The position numbers were made by a program, and so were the translations under genes. A model generated the notes under the pieces. That model saw nothing but the letters and a program-made list of their open reading frames with translations, did no database searches and was not told where the DNA came from. From Acidianus brierleyi (GTDB lineage: Archaea > Thermoproteota > Thermoprotei_A > Sulfolobales > Sulfolobaceae), in NCBI RefSeq assembly GCF_003201835.2, contig NZ_CP029289.2, positions 434,001-498,000 of the forward strand: a DNA stretch of 64,000 nucleotides. The letters are read 5' to 3'. Every line of letters begins with the position of its first letter. Positions within the stretch are counted from its first letter, which is position 1. Shown piece after piece: positions 55,416-63,362 of the stretch.

Positions 55416-55713
55416 GTGTAATACTCTTTTTCTAATTCTTGAATTTTTCTATAATACGCGTTGTATCGTTAATTTTGTTAGGAGATAGTGCGAACTAACT
55501 ATGAGAACGTCCCCTTAAATTTTTGCACACTCCTACTCGGGATATTGTCCCACATGTTAGATCGCGGGGGACGTATAGCCAGCCTCCCACATGGGGTTTT
55601 ATCCCCATGTTCACTTTCGGCTTGTGTTATTTTCTTGTTCTCTTTATAAAAGTTTTACTCTTGTAAGGCTTGTCTTCTTGTTTAGGAGTGTTGTTCGTGA
55701 AAATCGCCGTAGG
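55416..55713 (-). ncRNA. candidate IS110 bridge-RNA region (relic)
   Basis: In IS110 elements the noncoding stretch before the transposase gene encodes a structured bridge RNA that pairs with target and donor DNA. This 298-bp stretch is at that position, lacks coding, is less AT-rich than its surroundings and holds a hairpin with an 8-bp stem (ACATGGGG 55589-55596, CCCCATGT 55603-55610) plus other short inverted repeats (GTCCC 55547-55551, GGGAC 55568-55572). Structure, boundaries and loops were not modelled. Confidence 0.45.
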
Positions 55714-55758
55714 AGCCCCCTTTGTAAAGCTTAAATAATTCTTTTCAAATATTCTATT

Positions 55759-56964
55759 ATGTCCGACGTAGGGTTACGCTTCAGAGCGTACACTAACGAA
55801 CAAACATTGAGGGCGTTAAAAGCCCAGTTGAGGTTAGCGTCAGAAGTGTACAACACCCTACGTTGGGCAGACATCTATTTTCATGAAAGAGATGGAAAAG
55901 GACTCACTAAGACGGAGTTGAGGCAACTAGCTCTCGATCTGAGAAAACAGGATGAACAATATCAACATCTATATTCCCAAACACTGCAGCAGATTGCAGA
56001 CAGATTCTACGACGCTAGACAGAGGTTCTTCGATGGGTTAGCACGTTACCCAAAGGAAAAGAAAGCACACAAGTGGTACTCCCTCGTCTACCCTCAATCA
56101 GGTTGGAAAGTCATGAAAGTGAGAGAAATAAGGACGAAGAGCAAGAAGAACAAGAAGAAGGTAATAACGCTTCAGCTGTCAAACCTAGGGATCTTCAACG
56201 TCGTTGTCCATAGGGACTTCCCGCTAGACAAGGTAAAGAGGGTAGTAATCAAGTTAACACCATCAGGGAGAGTTTACATTACTTTCGTTGTGGATCAAGA
56301 GTATCCTCAACTCCCCAAGACAAACAAAGTAGTTGCTGTGGACGTTGGTGTAGAGAAACTTCTCACTACCTCTGATGGGGAATATGTCCCCAACCAGAGA
56401 CCTTATGAGAAGGCACTCAACAAGATGAAGAAGCTTCATAAAGCTCTCTCACGGAAGAAGTTCTTGTCACACAACTGGTTTAAGGCAAAGATTCGTCTAG
56501 CGAGGGCTCACGAACACTTGAAGAACCTTAGGAAGGACATGTACATGAAACTTGGTAAGTATTTTGCTGAGCATTATGATGTTCTCGTAATGGAGGATAT
56601 TCGCGTTAAGCAACTTGTTGGTAAGTCTCTCAGAAGGCTGAGGATGAGGTTACACGATGTTGCTATTCATGAGCTTAGGAGTATCATGGAGTATCAACTT
56701 GGGAAGTACGGTAAGAAACTCACTCTAGTGGATCCTGCTTTTACTTCAATGACTTGTGCTAGGTGCGGGCATGTTAAGAAAGATTTGACGTTGGCTGATC
56801 GTGTGTTTGTCTGTCCCAAGTGCGGTTGGGTCGCTGATCGTGATTATAATGCTTCCCTCAACATACTGAGAAGATCGGGGTCGGAACGACCCTTAGTGCC
56901 TGTGGAGCTGAGACCTCTACCTTTGGCAAGCCTCGGCTTTGAAGCAGGAAGCCACGTCCGTTAG
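55759..56964 (+). CDS. tnpB: TnpB, RNA-guided nuclease of a tnpB transposon
   Basis: A 401-aa TnpB, full length. RuvC residues are intact: D195 in VAVDVGVEKL, E279 in VLVMEDIRVKQ and the last Asp in ADRDYNASLNIL (D360/D362). A zinc ribbon is complete (C333, C336, C352, C355, in CARCGHVKKD and FVCPKCG). N-terminal WED/REC-like parts precede. TnpB cuts DNA next to a short transposon-adjacent motif using a guide RNA made from the element's right end. Codon use is GC-richer than nearby chromosomal genes, in line with recent arrival. It should be active as far as sequence shows. Confidence 0.93.
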   Translation: MSDVGLRFRAYTNEQTLRALKAQLRLASEVYNTLRWADIYFHERDGKGLTKTELRQLALDLRKQDEQYQHLYSQTLQQIADRFYDARQRFFDGLARYPKEKKAHKWYSLVYPQSGWKVMKVREIRTKSKKNKKKVITLQLSNLGIFNVVVHRDFPLDKVKRVVIKLTPSGRVYITFVVDQEYPQLPKTNKVVAVDVGVEKLLTTSDGEYVPNQRPYEKALNKMKKLHKALSRKKFLSHNWFKAKIRLARAHEHLKNLRKDMYMKLGKYFAEHYDVLVMEDIRVKQLVGKSLRRLRMRLHDVAIHELRSIMEYQLGKYGKKLTLVDPAFTSMTCARCGHVKKDLTLADRVFVCPKCGWVADRDYNASLNILRRSGSERPLVPVELRPLPLASLGFEAGSHVR

Positions 56965-56979
56965 GGCGCGGTAGTTCAC
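56878..56979 (+). ncRNA. presumed omega (right-end) RNA scaffold of TnpB
   Basis: The 3' end of tnpB and the right end form one block that is almost the same in the miniature element, although the rest of tnpB is lost there. It starts with a perfect hairpin GGGTCG-GAA-CGACCC (56878-56892) and ends at the element border (56979), where TnpB guide RNAs place their scaffold. The guide would be the flanking bases that follow (TTTGCTAAGGAATTGC...). Confidence 0.6.
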
Positions 56980-57384
56980 TTTGCTAAGGAATTGCAAATT
57001 GCTTCTATACTTTCAATTTTACAAAATTATGATACAGAATGGAAAGAAAATTATTCAAAAATAATAGAAATTTTAGATAAAATGGACGACTATATAGTAA
57101 ATGGTAAAGAGTTACCTGACTATACTCTACTCAAAGATCTTGATAAGGGTGACATTACGTACTCCTATTCACAGCTCCAATCAATTCAGTTTTCTGAGAA
57201 AAAGACTAAAATATCTTTATTGTATTATGTAGCAGGTTTAATACAAGAAAATCTATATTGGTATTCTATACTCGCTAAAAAGGATAAATACGCCAAAAAT
57301 TTTAATCCAGACGCGTTTGATATATTATATACATTGTTAAGCGTTGTAAGAAAAAGAGCCTATAGCATATTTCAAGAGAATTAA
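56980..57384 (+). pseudogene. gene interrupted by the tnpB transposon (3' part)
   Basis: An open frame runs from the element's edge: FAKELQIASILSILQNYDTE... to 57384 (about 134 residues). If the 54194-56979 element is removed, the frame continues left into MLYSLHSLYFAKELQ with a TTG at 54167 and an A/T-rich promoter before it, so a gene of about 143 aa was probably split. As it stands, a TTG at 56992 could start translation of 130 residues. The protein is helical and charged; I do not recognise it. Confidence 0.55.
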
Positions 57385-57572
57385 ATATTTCTTAAAATCT
57401 TACTACTTTTTCCATAATAGCTTAATGAGTTGTTATGCTACAAAGTAAAAGCTAAGTAAAGATTTTGTCTTGTACCAATTTCTCTTCCACTTTTCTAATA
57501 ACTAAGTGTTGCTCATAGAGTTTAACTAAAGCTTAAGTTAAACTTATATTTACGTTAAACAATACTATTAAT

Positions 57573-57812
57573 ATGGACGTTAAAGTGCATAAAAAGGGAA
57601 TTATTGTAATTCCTGCAGAAGTTAGGAAAGAGTTTAATATAAAAGAAGGTGCAGTTATCGACTTAGAAATTGAAGAAGATAAAATAGTTTTAAGACCAAA
57701 ACAAACTTTACTTGACGCTTATGGAATAGACGGAAAAGAGGCTGGAAAGAAACTACTGGAAGAGTTAGAAAAAATGAGGAAAGAAGAAGTTGAAAAAGAA
57801 AATTCTTCTTGA
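57573..57812 (+). CDS. vapB: AbrB/MazE-type antitoxin (VapB)
   Basis: A 79-aa SpoVT/AbrB-fold protein: KVHKKGIIVIPAEVRKEFNI, then KEGAVIDLEIEEDKIVLRPK (swapped-hairpin DNA-binding domain), and an acidic C-terminal tail (EELEKMRKEEVEKENSS) that would wrap the toxin. It overlaps the PIN gene by 23 bp, the usual antitoxin-first order. Probably represses its own promoter together with the toxin. Confidence 0.9.
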   Translation: MDVKVHKKGIIVIPAEVRKEFNIKEGAVIDLEIEEDKIVLRPKQTLLDAYGIDGKEAGKKLLEELEKMRKEEVEKENSS

Positions 57813-58191
57813 TACTGGTTTCTTTCATGTTTATTTTTCAGGTTCTAACTATATTAGTAAGAAGGTAGTCGAGGAAATTTATGCAAATAAAATTATTGCG
57901 TATACTTTGGATTTAAACCTAGCCGAATTATTCTATACATATGCCAAAGTTAATGGAATTCAGTCTGCTAAAACTAAAATTTCATTAATACTCAGTTCAC
58001 CTATAAAAATAGTAAGTACTACAAAGGATCTTGCAATAAAAGCTGGTGAGTTAAAGATAAAGAATAATAACTTGTCCATAGTGGACTGCTATCTGATTGC
58101 ACTTGGCGAGACGGAAAATGCAGAAATATACACTACCGATTCTGAGATAGCCAAAATATATAATAATACTAATTTTTTGGAAAGAAATTAG
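57790..58191 (+). CDS. vapC: PIN-domain ribonuclease toxin (VapC)
   Basis: A 133-aa PIN protein with the acidic metal-binding set: KILLDTGFFHVYF (first Asp), LDLNLAELFYTY (Glu), LSIVDCYLIALGE (Asp) and TTDSEIAKI (last Asp). VapC toxins cut RNA unless bound by VapB. TTG start at 57790 inside the antitoxin gene. Sulfolobales carry many VapBC pairs, often linked to heat stress. Confidence 0.92.
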   Translation: MKKKILLDTGFFHVYFSGSNYISKKVVEEIYANKIIAYTLDLNLAELFYTYAKVNGIQSAKTKISLILSSPIKIVSTTKDLAIKAGELKIKNNNLSIVDCYLIALGETENAEIYTTDSEIAKIYNNTNFLERN

Positions 58192-58835
58192 TCTTCAAAA
58201 TATTACTTAATGCAAATTTTGACTATAAATATAAAATTTGTATAATAAAATAATTATATATAAAGAATATATGACAAATATTAATACTTATATTTAAAAT
58301 ATATACTAGAATATCTAAAAAGCTAATTTCATTTTATTATTTATATCCTTTGCTACTGTGTAAAAGCTGTCGTCTTTATTAAATCATAAATTAATATTAA
58401 AGTATTTTTAATATATGGTAAAAAAGGCAGTAAAAGATTTTGTAGAAAAATAATGGGATATAGTGGTAAACTTAAGGCTGTAGTATTTTAAAGAATATAT
58501 ATTAAACTATTATCTACATAAATCATAAATATTTTGAAAACTATGAGAATAATGGTATTTAATATATGAAAATATATAAATGTCCTAAAATTTCATTAAA
58601 ATACTACTATGTAAAGTTTAGTTCAGTCTGTAGGTTTTCTCTATCTGCAATGTATTACTGTAAAACAATAAGATAATATCAGAATGATATTGTAGTTGAC
58701 AAATACTAATGTAAGAACGTTTTTAAATTATCTATAACATTAAATATATCATTTTATGTTTATAACGTAATTATATTAAAAGACTATTTGACTATAGTGC
58801 ATAATATTTAAAAATTAAATAATATAATTTACACT
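58192..58835. other. 644-bp AT-rich intergenic region
   Basis: No coding frame beyond a 12-codon stretch (MVKKAVKDFVEK at about 58415). No RNA gene or repeat seen. The last 40 bp hold the promoter of the dpp operon (A/T-rich stretch at about 58802-58825). Confidence 0.5.
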
Positions 58836-59870
58836 ATGGTTCGTGGGGCATTAATTAAATTTGCTATAAAGAGATTGATAGATGGTATAATAACGCTTTT
58901 CTTGCTGGTATTATTTGTTTTCATTTTAATTCATGCAGCTGCTCCAAATCCTGCAGCTCTTGCAAGAATATATGCAGGTAATCCTCATGCTCCTCCTTCT
59001 GAAATCCAACAAATAATAAACGAATATGGATTAAATAAACCTATATATGATCAATTTATAAGTTATATGTCAGATATATTTAGAGGAAATTGGGGTTTAG
59101 ATCCTATATATAAGGTTCCTGAAATTAGTCTTCTTCCAGGTTTTCTTGCTATTAGTTTACAAATAGTAATTCCTGGAGATATTTTAGCTGCAATATTAGG
59201 TATAATTACTGGTGCAATAGCCGCTGCGAATAGGGGAAAGGTTAAAGATAAGGGCATAAAGGCGACATATGTTTTAACTTGGGCTTCACCACCATTTCTT
59301 GTTGCGTTTTTACTTCAATTGATAATAGCCTATTATTTAGGTTTACTTCCAGCTACTGGTACAGTAAATATACTTCTTCCTACTCCTCACAATTATACGC
59401 CATTCCCTATACTAAATGCTTTAATATCAGGCGATTGGGCATATTTTATTTCAGCGGTAAGACATGCGGTTTTGCCTTCCTTATCGATAGCCTTGATAAC
59501 ATTTGGCCTCTTTACAAGAGTAACTAGGGCCTCAATGCTTGATGCAATGGAGTCAGATTATACTAAATTAGCTTTTGCTAAAGGATTATCTAGGAATTAC
59601 GTAGTTTATAGAATAGCATTAAGAAATAGTTTAATACCAGTTATGACTCTAATAGCCTTATTTTTTGGTTATTCGGTTGCAGGTGCTGTAGTAGTTGAAG
59701 ACATATTTGACTATCACGGAATAGGTTGGTTCGTAACTCAAGCTATAGAAAGTTTAGATTATATTGCAGTTCTGGATTTTACGATAATAATAGGTATTGC
59801 AGTAATTATAGCGAATTTTATTGCAGACGTACTTTACGCATTATTAGATCCTAGGGTGAAAATAGGATGA
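58836..59870 (+). CDS. dppB: peptide/sugar ABC importer permease, DppB type
   Basis: A 344-aa binding-protein-dependent permease with six helices. N-terminal IKRLIDGIITLFLLVLFVFI is the family start; the EAA loop, where the ATPase docks, reads TKLAFAKGLSRNYVVYRIAL then RNSLIPVMTLIAL; the C-terminus holds RVKIG. First gene of dppBCDF; overlaps dppC by 4 bp. Cargo: oligopeptides, or sugars as known for this class in Sulfolobus. Confidence 0.92.
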   Translation: MVRGALIKFAIKRLIDGIITLFLLVLFVFILIHAAAPNPAALARIYAGNPHAPPSEIQQIINEYGLNKPIYDQFISYMSDIFRGNWGLDPIYKVPEISLLPGFLAISLQIVIPGDILAAILGIITGAIAAANRGKVKDKGIKATYVLTWASPPFLVAFLLQLIIAYYLGLLPATGTVNILLPTPHNYTPFPILNALISGDWAYFISAVRHAVLPSLSIALITFGLFTRVTRASMLDAMESDYTKLAFAKGLSRNYVVYRIALRNSLIPVMTLIALFFGYSVAGAVVVEDIFDYHGIGWFVTQAIESLDYIAVLDFTIIIGIAVIIANFIADVLYALLDPRVKIG

Positions 59871-60937
59871 AAAAATCTTTCCTAATTCCTATTATATACT
59901 TGATCTTAAGTATAATATTGTTCGCAATATTTTCATCTAGAGCCATATTAAAAATAACTGGAATATCTATACAAGATATTGTCCCTTTTATAATTTTCCT
60001 TTCAATAAGCATTATGATAAGTGTAGACGCGATATTATTTAATTTTTTCAAAAATAATAACTTCGTTAGATCAATAATTAGAAGTAAAGTAGCTTTAGTC
60101 ACATTAACAATAATATCAATATATTATAGTTGGTCAATACTAGAAGGATTACTTCAATATACAGCATTTTCATTAGATTACATTAGAATCTCATATATGC
60201 TTTTGCCATATAATCCATTTGCATTTAATTTTCCATTTCAATCTCTTAAACCTCCTTCTTTATCTCACCTATTTGGTACCAATTATAATGGTGAAGATAT
60301 CCTAACAAGAATACTTTACGCTACGCCGTCTGCTGCTGAAATATCTACAGTCGTCGTTATTTTTGCAATAATCGTTGGTGCAATAGTGGGAATAATTGCA
60401 GGATACTTTGGAGGAATTCTTGATGAAGTACTTATGAGAATAACAGACGTATTTCTAGCAGTTCCTGGTTTAATTCTTGTAATAGCTATAAGTGTAATTC
60501 TCCATCCCAGTTATACTAGTGCAATGATAGGATTAATGGTACCTTGGTGGTCAACATATGCTAGGTTATTTAGAAGTCAAACTCTTGTAGTTAAAAACAT
60601 GAATTACATAGACGCAGCAAAGTTAAGTGGATTAGGAAACTTTAGAATATTGATAAAACATGTTTTTCATAACGTAATGGATCCTGTAATAGCTTATTCC
60701 GCATTAGATTTTGGCAATGTCATATTAACTTATTCTGTACTAACGTTTCTTGGAATAGGTATTCAAGCACCAGGATATCCTGAATGGGGTTCTATGGTAT
60801 CAAATGGAATGGATTATTTACCAGCAGCGTGGTGGTATCCTTTATTTCCCTCAATAACTATATTGATTATAGTTATATCATTCGTATTGTTAGGTGACAG
60901 ACTTCAAGATGTAATGGCTGGAAGAATAAACTATTAG
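59867..60937 (+). CDS. dppC: peptide/sugar ABC importer permease, DppC type
   Basis: A 356-aa permease; unlike bacterial DppC it has an extra N-terminal block of about 70 residues with additional helices (LIPIIYLILSIILFAIFSSR, VPFIIFLSISIMISVDAILF). The core follows with HLFGTNYNGEDILTRILYAT, the FLAVPGLILVIAIS segment and the EAA loop YIDAAKLSGLGNFRILIKHV. Works with DppB. Confidence 0.9.
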   Translation: MKKSFLIPIIYLILSIILFAIFSSRAILKITGISIQDIVPFIIFLSISIMISVDAILFNFFKNNNFVRSIIRSKVALVTLTIISIYYSWSILEGLLQYTAFSLDYIRISYMLLPYNPFAFNFPFQSLKPPSLSHLFGTNYNGEDILTRILYATPSAAEISTVVVIFAIIVGAIVGIIAGYFGGILDEVLMRITDVFLAVPGLILVIAISVILHPSYTSAMIGLMVPWWSTYARLFRSQTLVVKNMNYIDAAKLSGLGNFRILIKHVFHNVMDPVIAYSALDFGNVILTYSVLTFLGIGIQAPGYPEWGSMVSNGMDYLPAAWWYPLFPSITILIIVISFVLLGDRLQDVMAGRINY

Positions 60938-60948
60938 GGTGATAGTGC

Positions 60949-61917
60949 TTGTTACTTCAAATAAAAAATCTTTCAGTAAGTTATAAAGTCCCAATAGGGA
61001 AAGTCAAAATTTTAGACAATATAAACCTTGATATCGATAAGGGCGAAATAGTAGGAATTGTAGGCGAATCTGGGTCTGGAAAATCAACTCTTGGCCATTC
61101 TATAATTAAACTTAATCCACCAAATGCCATTTATGATACTGGAGAGATTATTTTCGACGGAAAAGATATATTAAAATTAAGAGAAGAAGAGTTTAGGAAA
61201 ATTAGAGGTGCAGGCATTTTTATGGTATTTCAGAACCCACTAAATAGCCTTAATCCAGTTAAGACAATAAGACTTCAACTTCTTGAGGCTCTTAAAGTTA
61301 AACAAGAAAGAGATGAGAAGAGAATTGACGATAAAGAAGCTGAAGAAATAATAATTAATACAGTAAGAGATGTTAGACTACCCGATCCTAAAGAAATAAT
61401 TAAGAAGTATCCTCATCAACTTTCTGGAGGTCAAATACAGAGGGTCGTTATAGCGATGGCATTGCTTTTACGACCAAAATTATTAATAGCAGACGAACCT
61501 ACTTCTGCCCTAGATGTAACAATTCAAGCTCAAGTAGTTAAGTTATTCAAACAATTAAGGGATGAAGAAGGAACATCAATAATATTTATATCACATGATA
61601 TTTCCTTGGTGTATGCTATAGCAGATAGATTAGTTGTACTATATGCAGGAAGATTAATGGAAGATGGAAAAATAGAGAATGTAATAAAAACACCTTTACA
61701 TCCTTACACTCAAGGATTAATTTCAAGCGTTCCAACTATAACAAAAAAAGAAGGGGAACTCAAAGCTATAGAAGGAAATCCACCTTCATTCTTAATCTTA
61801 CCTAGCGGGTGTAAGTTCAATCCACGATGTCCTAAAGTTATGGGAATATGCAAGGAAAAAGAACCTCAAGTTATCGAAAAAGACGGCAGAAAAGTAAGGT
61901 GTTGGTTATATGAATGA
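60949..61917 (+). CDS. dppD: peptide/sugar ABC importer ATPase, DppD type
   Basis: A 322-aa ATPase: Walker A GESGSGKSTLGHS, signature LSGGQIQRVVIAMA, Walker B LLIADEPTSALD, switch His in ISHDISLV, and the C-terminal oligo-peptide domain with four cysteines (GCKFNPRCPKVMGICKEKEP...CW) that in some relatives holds an Fe-S cluster. The gap to dppC is 11 bp with GGTGATAG as ribosome binding site; the TTG start follows. Confidence 0.93.
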   Translation: MLLQIKNLSVSYKVPIGKVKILDNINLDIDKGEIVGIVGESGSGKSTLGHSIIKLNPPNAIYDTGEIIFDGKDILKLREEEFRKIRGAGIFMVFQNPLNSLNPVKTIRLQLLEALKVKQERDEKRIDDKEAEEIIINTVRDVRLPDPKEIIKKYPHQLSGGQIQRVVIAMALLLRPKLLIADEPTSALDVTIQAQVVKLFKQLRDEEGTSIIFISHDISLVYAIADRLVVLYAGRLMEDGKIENVIKTPLHPYTQGLISSVPTITKKEGELKAIEGNPPSFLILPSGCKFNPRCPKVMGICKEKEPQVIEKDGRKVRCWLYE

Positions 61918-62881
61918 ACTTTATATAGCTAAAAATATTAAAAAATACTTTCTTACAGAAAATTATGGAATAATAGAAAAAATATTTAGAATTAAGCCGA
62001 TAGTAGTTAGAGCACTAGACGATGTTACATTAAATGTATATAAAAATGAGACATTAGGAATAGTAGGAGAAAGCGGATCAGGAAAAACAACTTTAGGTAG
62101 AATTTTAGCTACCTTAGATCCTCCAACAAGCGGTGAACTTTATTTTGAAGGAGAAAAAATAACTAAAAATAATATTAATAAGGTAAGAAGAAAGGTGCAA
62201 ATAGTTTTTCAAAATCCTGCTAGTAGTCTAGATCCTAGATTAAAAGTATTTGATGTAGTTTCGGAGCCTATAATGCATATGAGCTTCCAAGAAAGAAGTA
62301 AGATGGTTAAAGAGGTTTTAGACGAAGTTGGTTTAGATTTTGATTATGTTTACAATAAATATCCAAGAGAACTTTCTGGAGGCCAGCAACAAAGAGTAGC
62401 TATTGCAAGAGCAATAGTCGGTAATCCAGAATTTGTAGTATTGGACGAACCTACTTCTGCCTTAGATGTATCTATTCAAGCTCAAATATTAAACTTACTA
62501 GTAAGACTTCAAAGAGAGAGAAACTTAACGTACTTGTTCATTACTCATAACATAAACGTAGCTAAATATATTTCTGATAGAATCTCTGTAATGTATGCAG
62601 GAAAAATAGTAGAAATAGGAAATAATGAGGATATAGTTTCTTCACCAAAGCATCCTTATACTCAGAGCCTAATAGCGTCTGTTCCTTCTTTGAATAGGAA
62701 GGAGTTATCTCCACCAAAAGGTGAAGTTCCGTCGTTAATAAATCCTCCACCAGGATGTAGATTTAATCCTAGATGCCCATTTGTAATGGAGATATGCAAG
62801 GATAAAGAACCGCCAATGATCGAATTAAATGGGAGAAGCGTAGCATGCTGGTTAGCAGATCAAAAGTATCAAAAACAATAA
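61910..62881 (+). CDS. dppF: peptide/sugar ABC importer ATPase, DppF type
   Basis: A 323-aa partner ATPase: GESGSGKTTLGRIL, LSGGQQQRVAIARA, VVLDEPTSALD, ITHNINVAK, and the same C-terminal Cys domain (GCRFNPRCPFVMEICKDKEP). It overlaps dppD by 8 bp and forms the heterodimer that powers the DppBC channel. Confidence 0.93.
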   Translation: MNELYIAKNIKKYFLTENYGIIEKIFRIKPIVVRALDDVTLNVYKNETLGIVGESGSGKTTLGRILATLDPPTSGELYFEGEKITKNNINKVRRKVQIVFQNPASSLDPRLKVFDVVSEPIMHMSFQERSKMVKEVLDEVGLDFDYVYNKYPRELSGGQQQRVAIARAIVGNPEFVVLDEPTSALDVSIQAQILNLLVRLQRERNLTYLFITHNINVAKYISDRISVMYAGKIVEIGNNEDIVSSPKHPYTQSLIASVPSLNRKELSPPKGEVPSLINPPPGCRFNPRCPFVMEICKDKEPPMIELNGRSVACWLADQKYQKQ

Positions 62882-63249
62882 TAAAAGGCACCATAATAAT
62901 TGCGATATTTTCAATTTTTTTAAAGATAAATTTGCATACAATTTTTAATTACTTGATTTTTCTAGGTATAGCATATTTTTCCCTTTTTCTATATATACTT
63001 TGGAAAAGATCTTACACATACGAAATTATGGACGATAAAATAGTTATTAAGTCCCCTTTAAAGCAGAAAATCATAAAATATGCAGAAATTTCTGATGAAT
63101 TTATCTCGAGTGGCTTTTTAGCAAAAAGATTTAACTGTGGATCAATATATCTTATTTTAAATAAAAATACAGTGAATATAATTAAAGATGTAGAAAATCC
63201 TGAAAAGATAGAGGACGAGATAAGAACACATATGAGTAGTGAAGAATAA
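62845..63249 (+). CDS. membrane protein with PH-like domain
   Basis: A 134-aa protein with two N-terminal helices (IIKGTIIIAIFSIFLKINL and LIFLGIAYFSLFLYILW) and a C-terminal beta-rich domain (YTYEIMDDKIVIKSPLKQKI, IYLILNKNTVNIIKDVENPE) like the bacterial PH (bPH2/DUF304) family. The gene overlaps dppF by 37 bp. No link to transport is evident; these proteins often sense membrane or sit in stress loci. Confidence 0.68.
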   Translation: MLVSRSKVSKTIIKGTIIIAIFSIFLKINLHTIFNYLIFLGIAYFSLFLYILWKRSYTYEIMDDKIVIKSPLKQKIIKYAEISDEFISSGFLAKRFNCGSIYLILNKNTVNIIKDVENPEKIEDEIRTHMSSEE

Positions 63250-63362
63250 AGAAAGATATAAAGATTTTACATTTCTATATAGACTAGTTATTTTTTAAAA
63301 ACAGATAAGAGTTCTACATATAGTAATGGAAAATTTTTTATACCGTTACACCCTTTTTAAAA

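Larger units (their letters stand above)
54252..55713 (-). mobile_element. IS110-family element inserted in the tnpB transposon's hairpin
   Basis: Removing 54252-55713 and one AG dinucleotide (54250-54251 or 55714-55715) restores the hairpin partner sequence: the outer stem CAAAGGGGGC (54208-54217) is again faced by GCCCCCTTTG (55715-55724), as in the miniature element, and the joined site differs from that copy by one base. Read in the transposase direction the shared dinucleotide is CT, the core reported for IS621. The element is about 1.46 kb with one short noncoding side (27 bp, transposase 3' end) and one long side (about 300 bp, 5' end), the classic IS110 layout. Confidence 0.75.
54194..56979 (+). 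mobile_element. tnpB transposon (IS605/IS1341-like), carrying a nested IS110
   Basis: The left end (CTTAACAAGGGGTTCAAAGG) follows TTTAT at 54189-54193; the right end (GGTAGTTCAC) finishes at 56979. Both match the miniature element at 17196-17523 (read in reverse). Inside are an intact tnpB (55759-56964) and, in the left-end hairpin, a decayed IS110 (54252-55713). There is no tnpA, so movement needs a transposase elsewhere. Without the IS110 the element would be about 1.3 kb. Confidence 0.85.

Noticed and set aside
55535..55630. G/C-rich hairpin cluster as a tRNA or rRNA fragment
   Set aside because: No cloverleaf, no T-loop sequence; its place in the IS110 explains it better.
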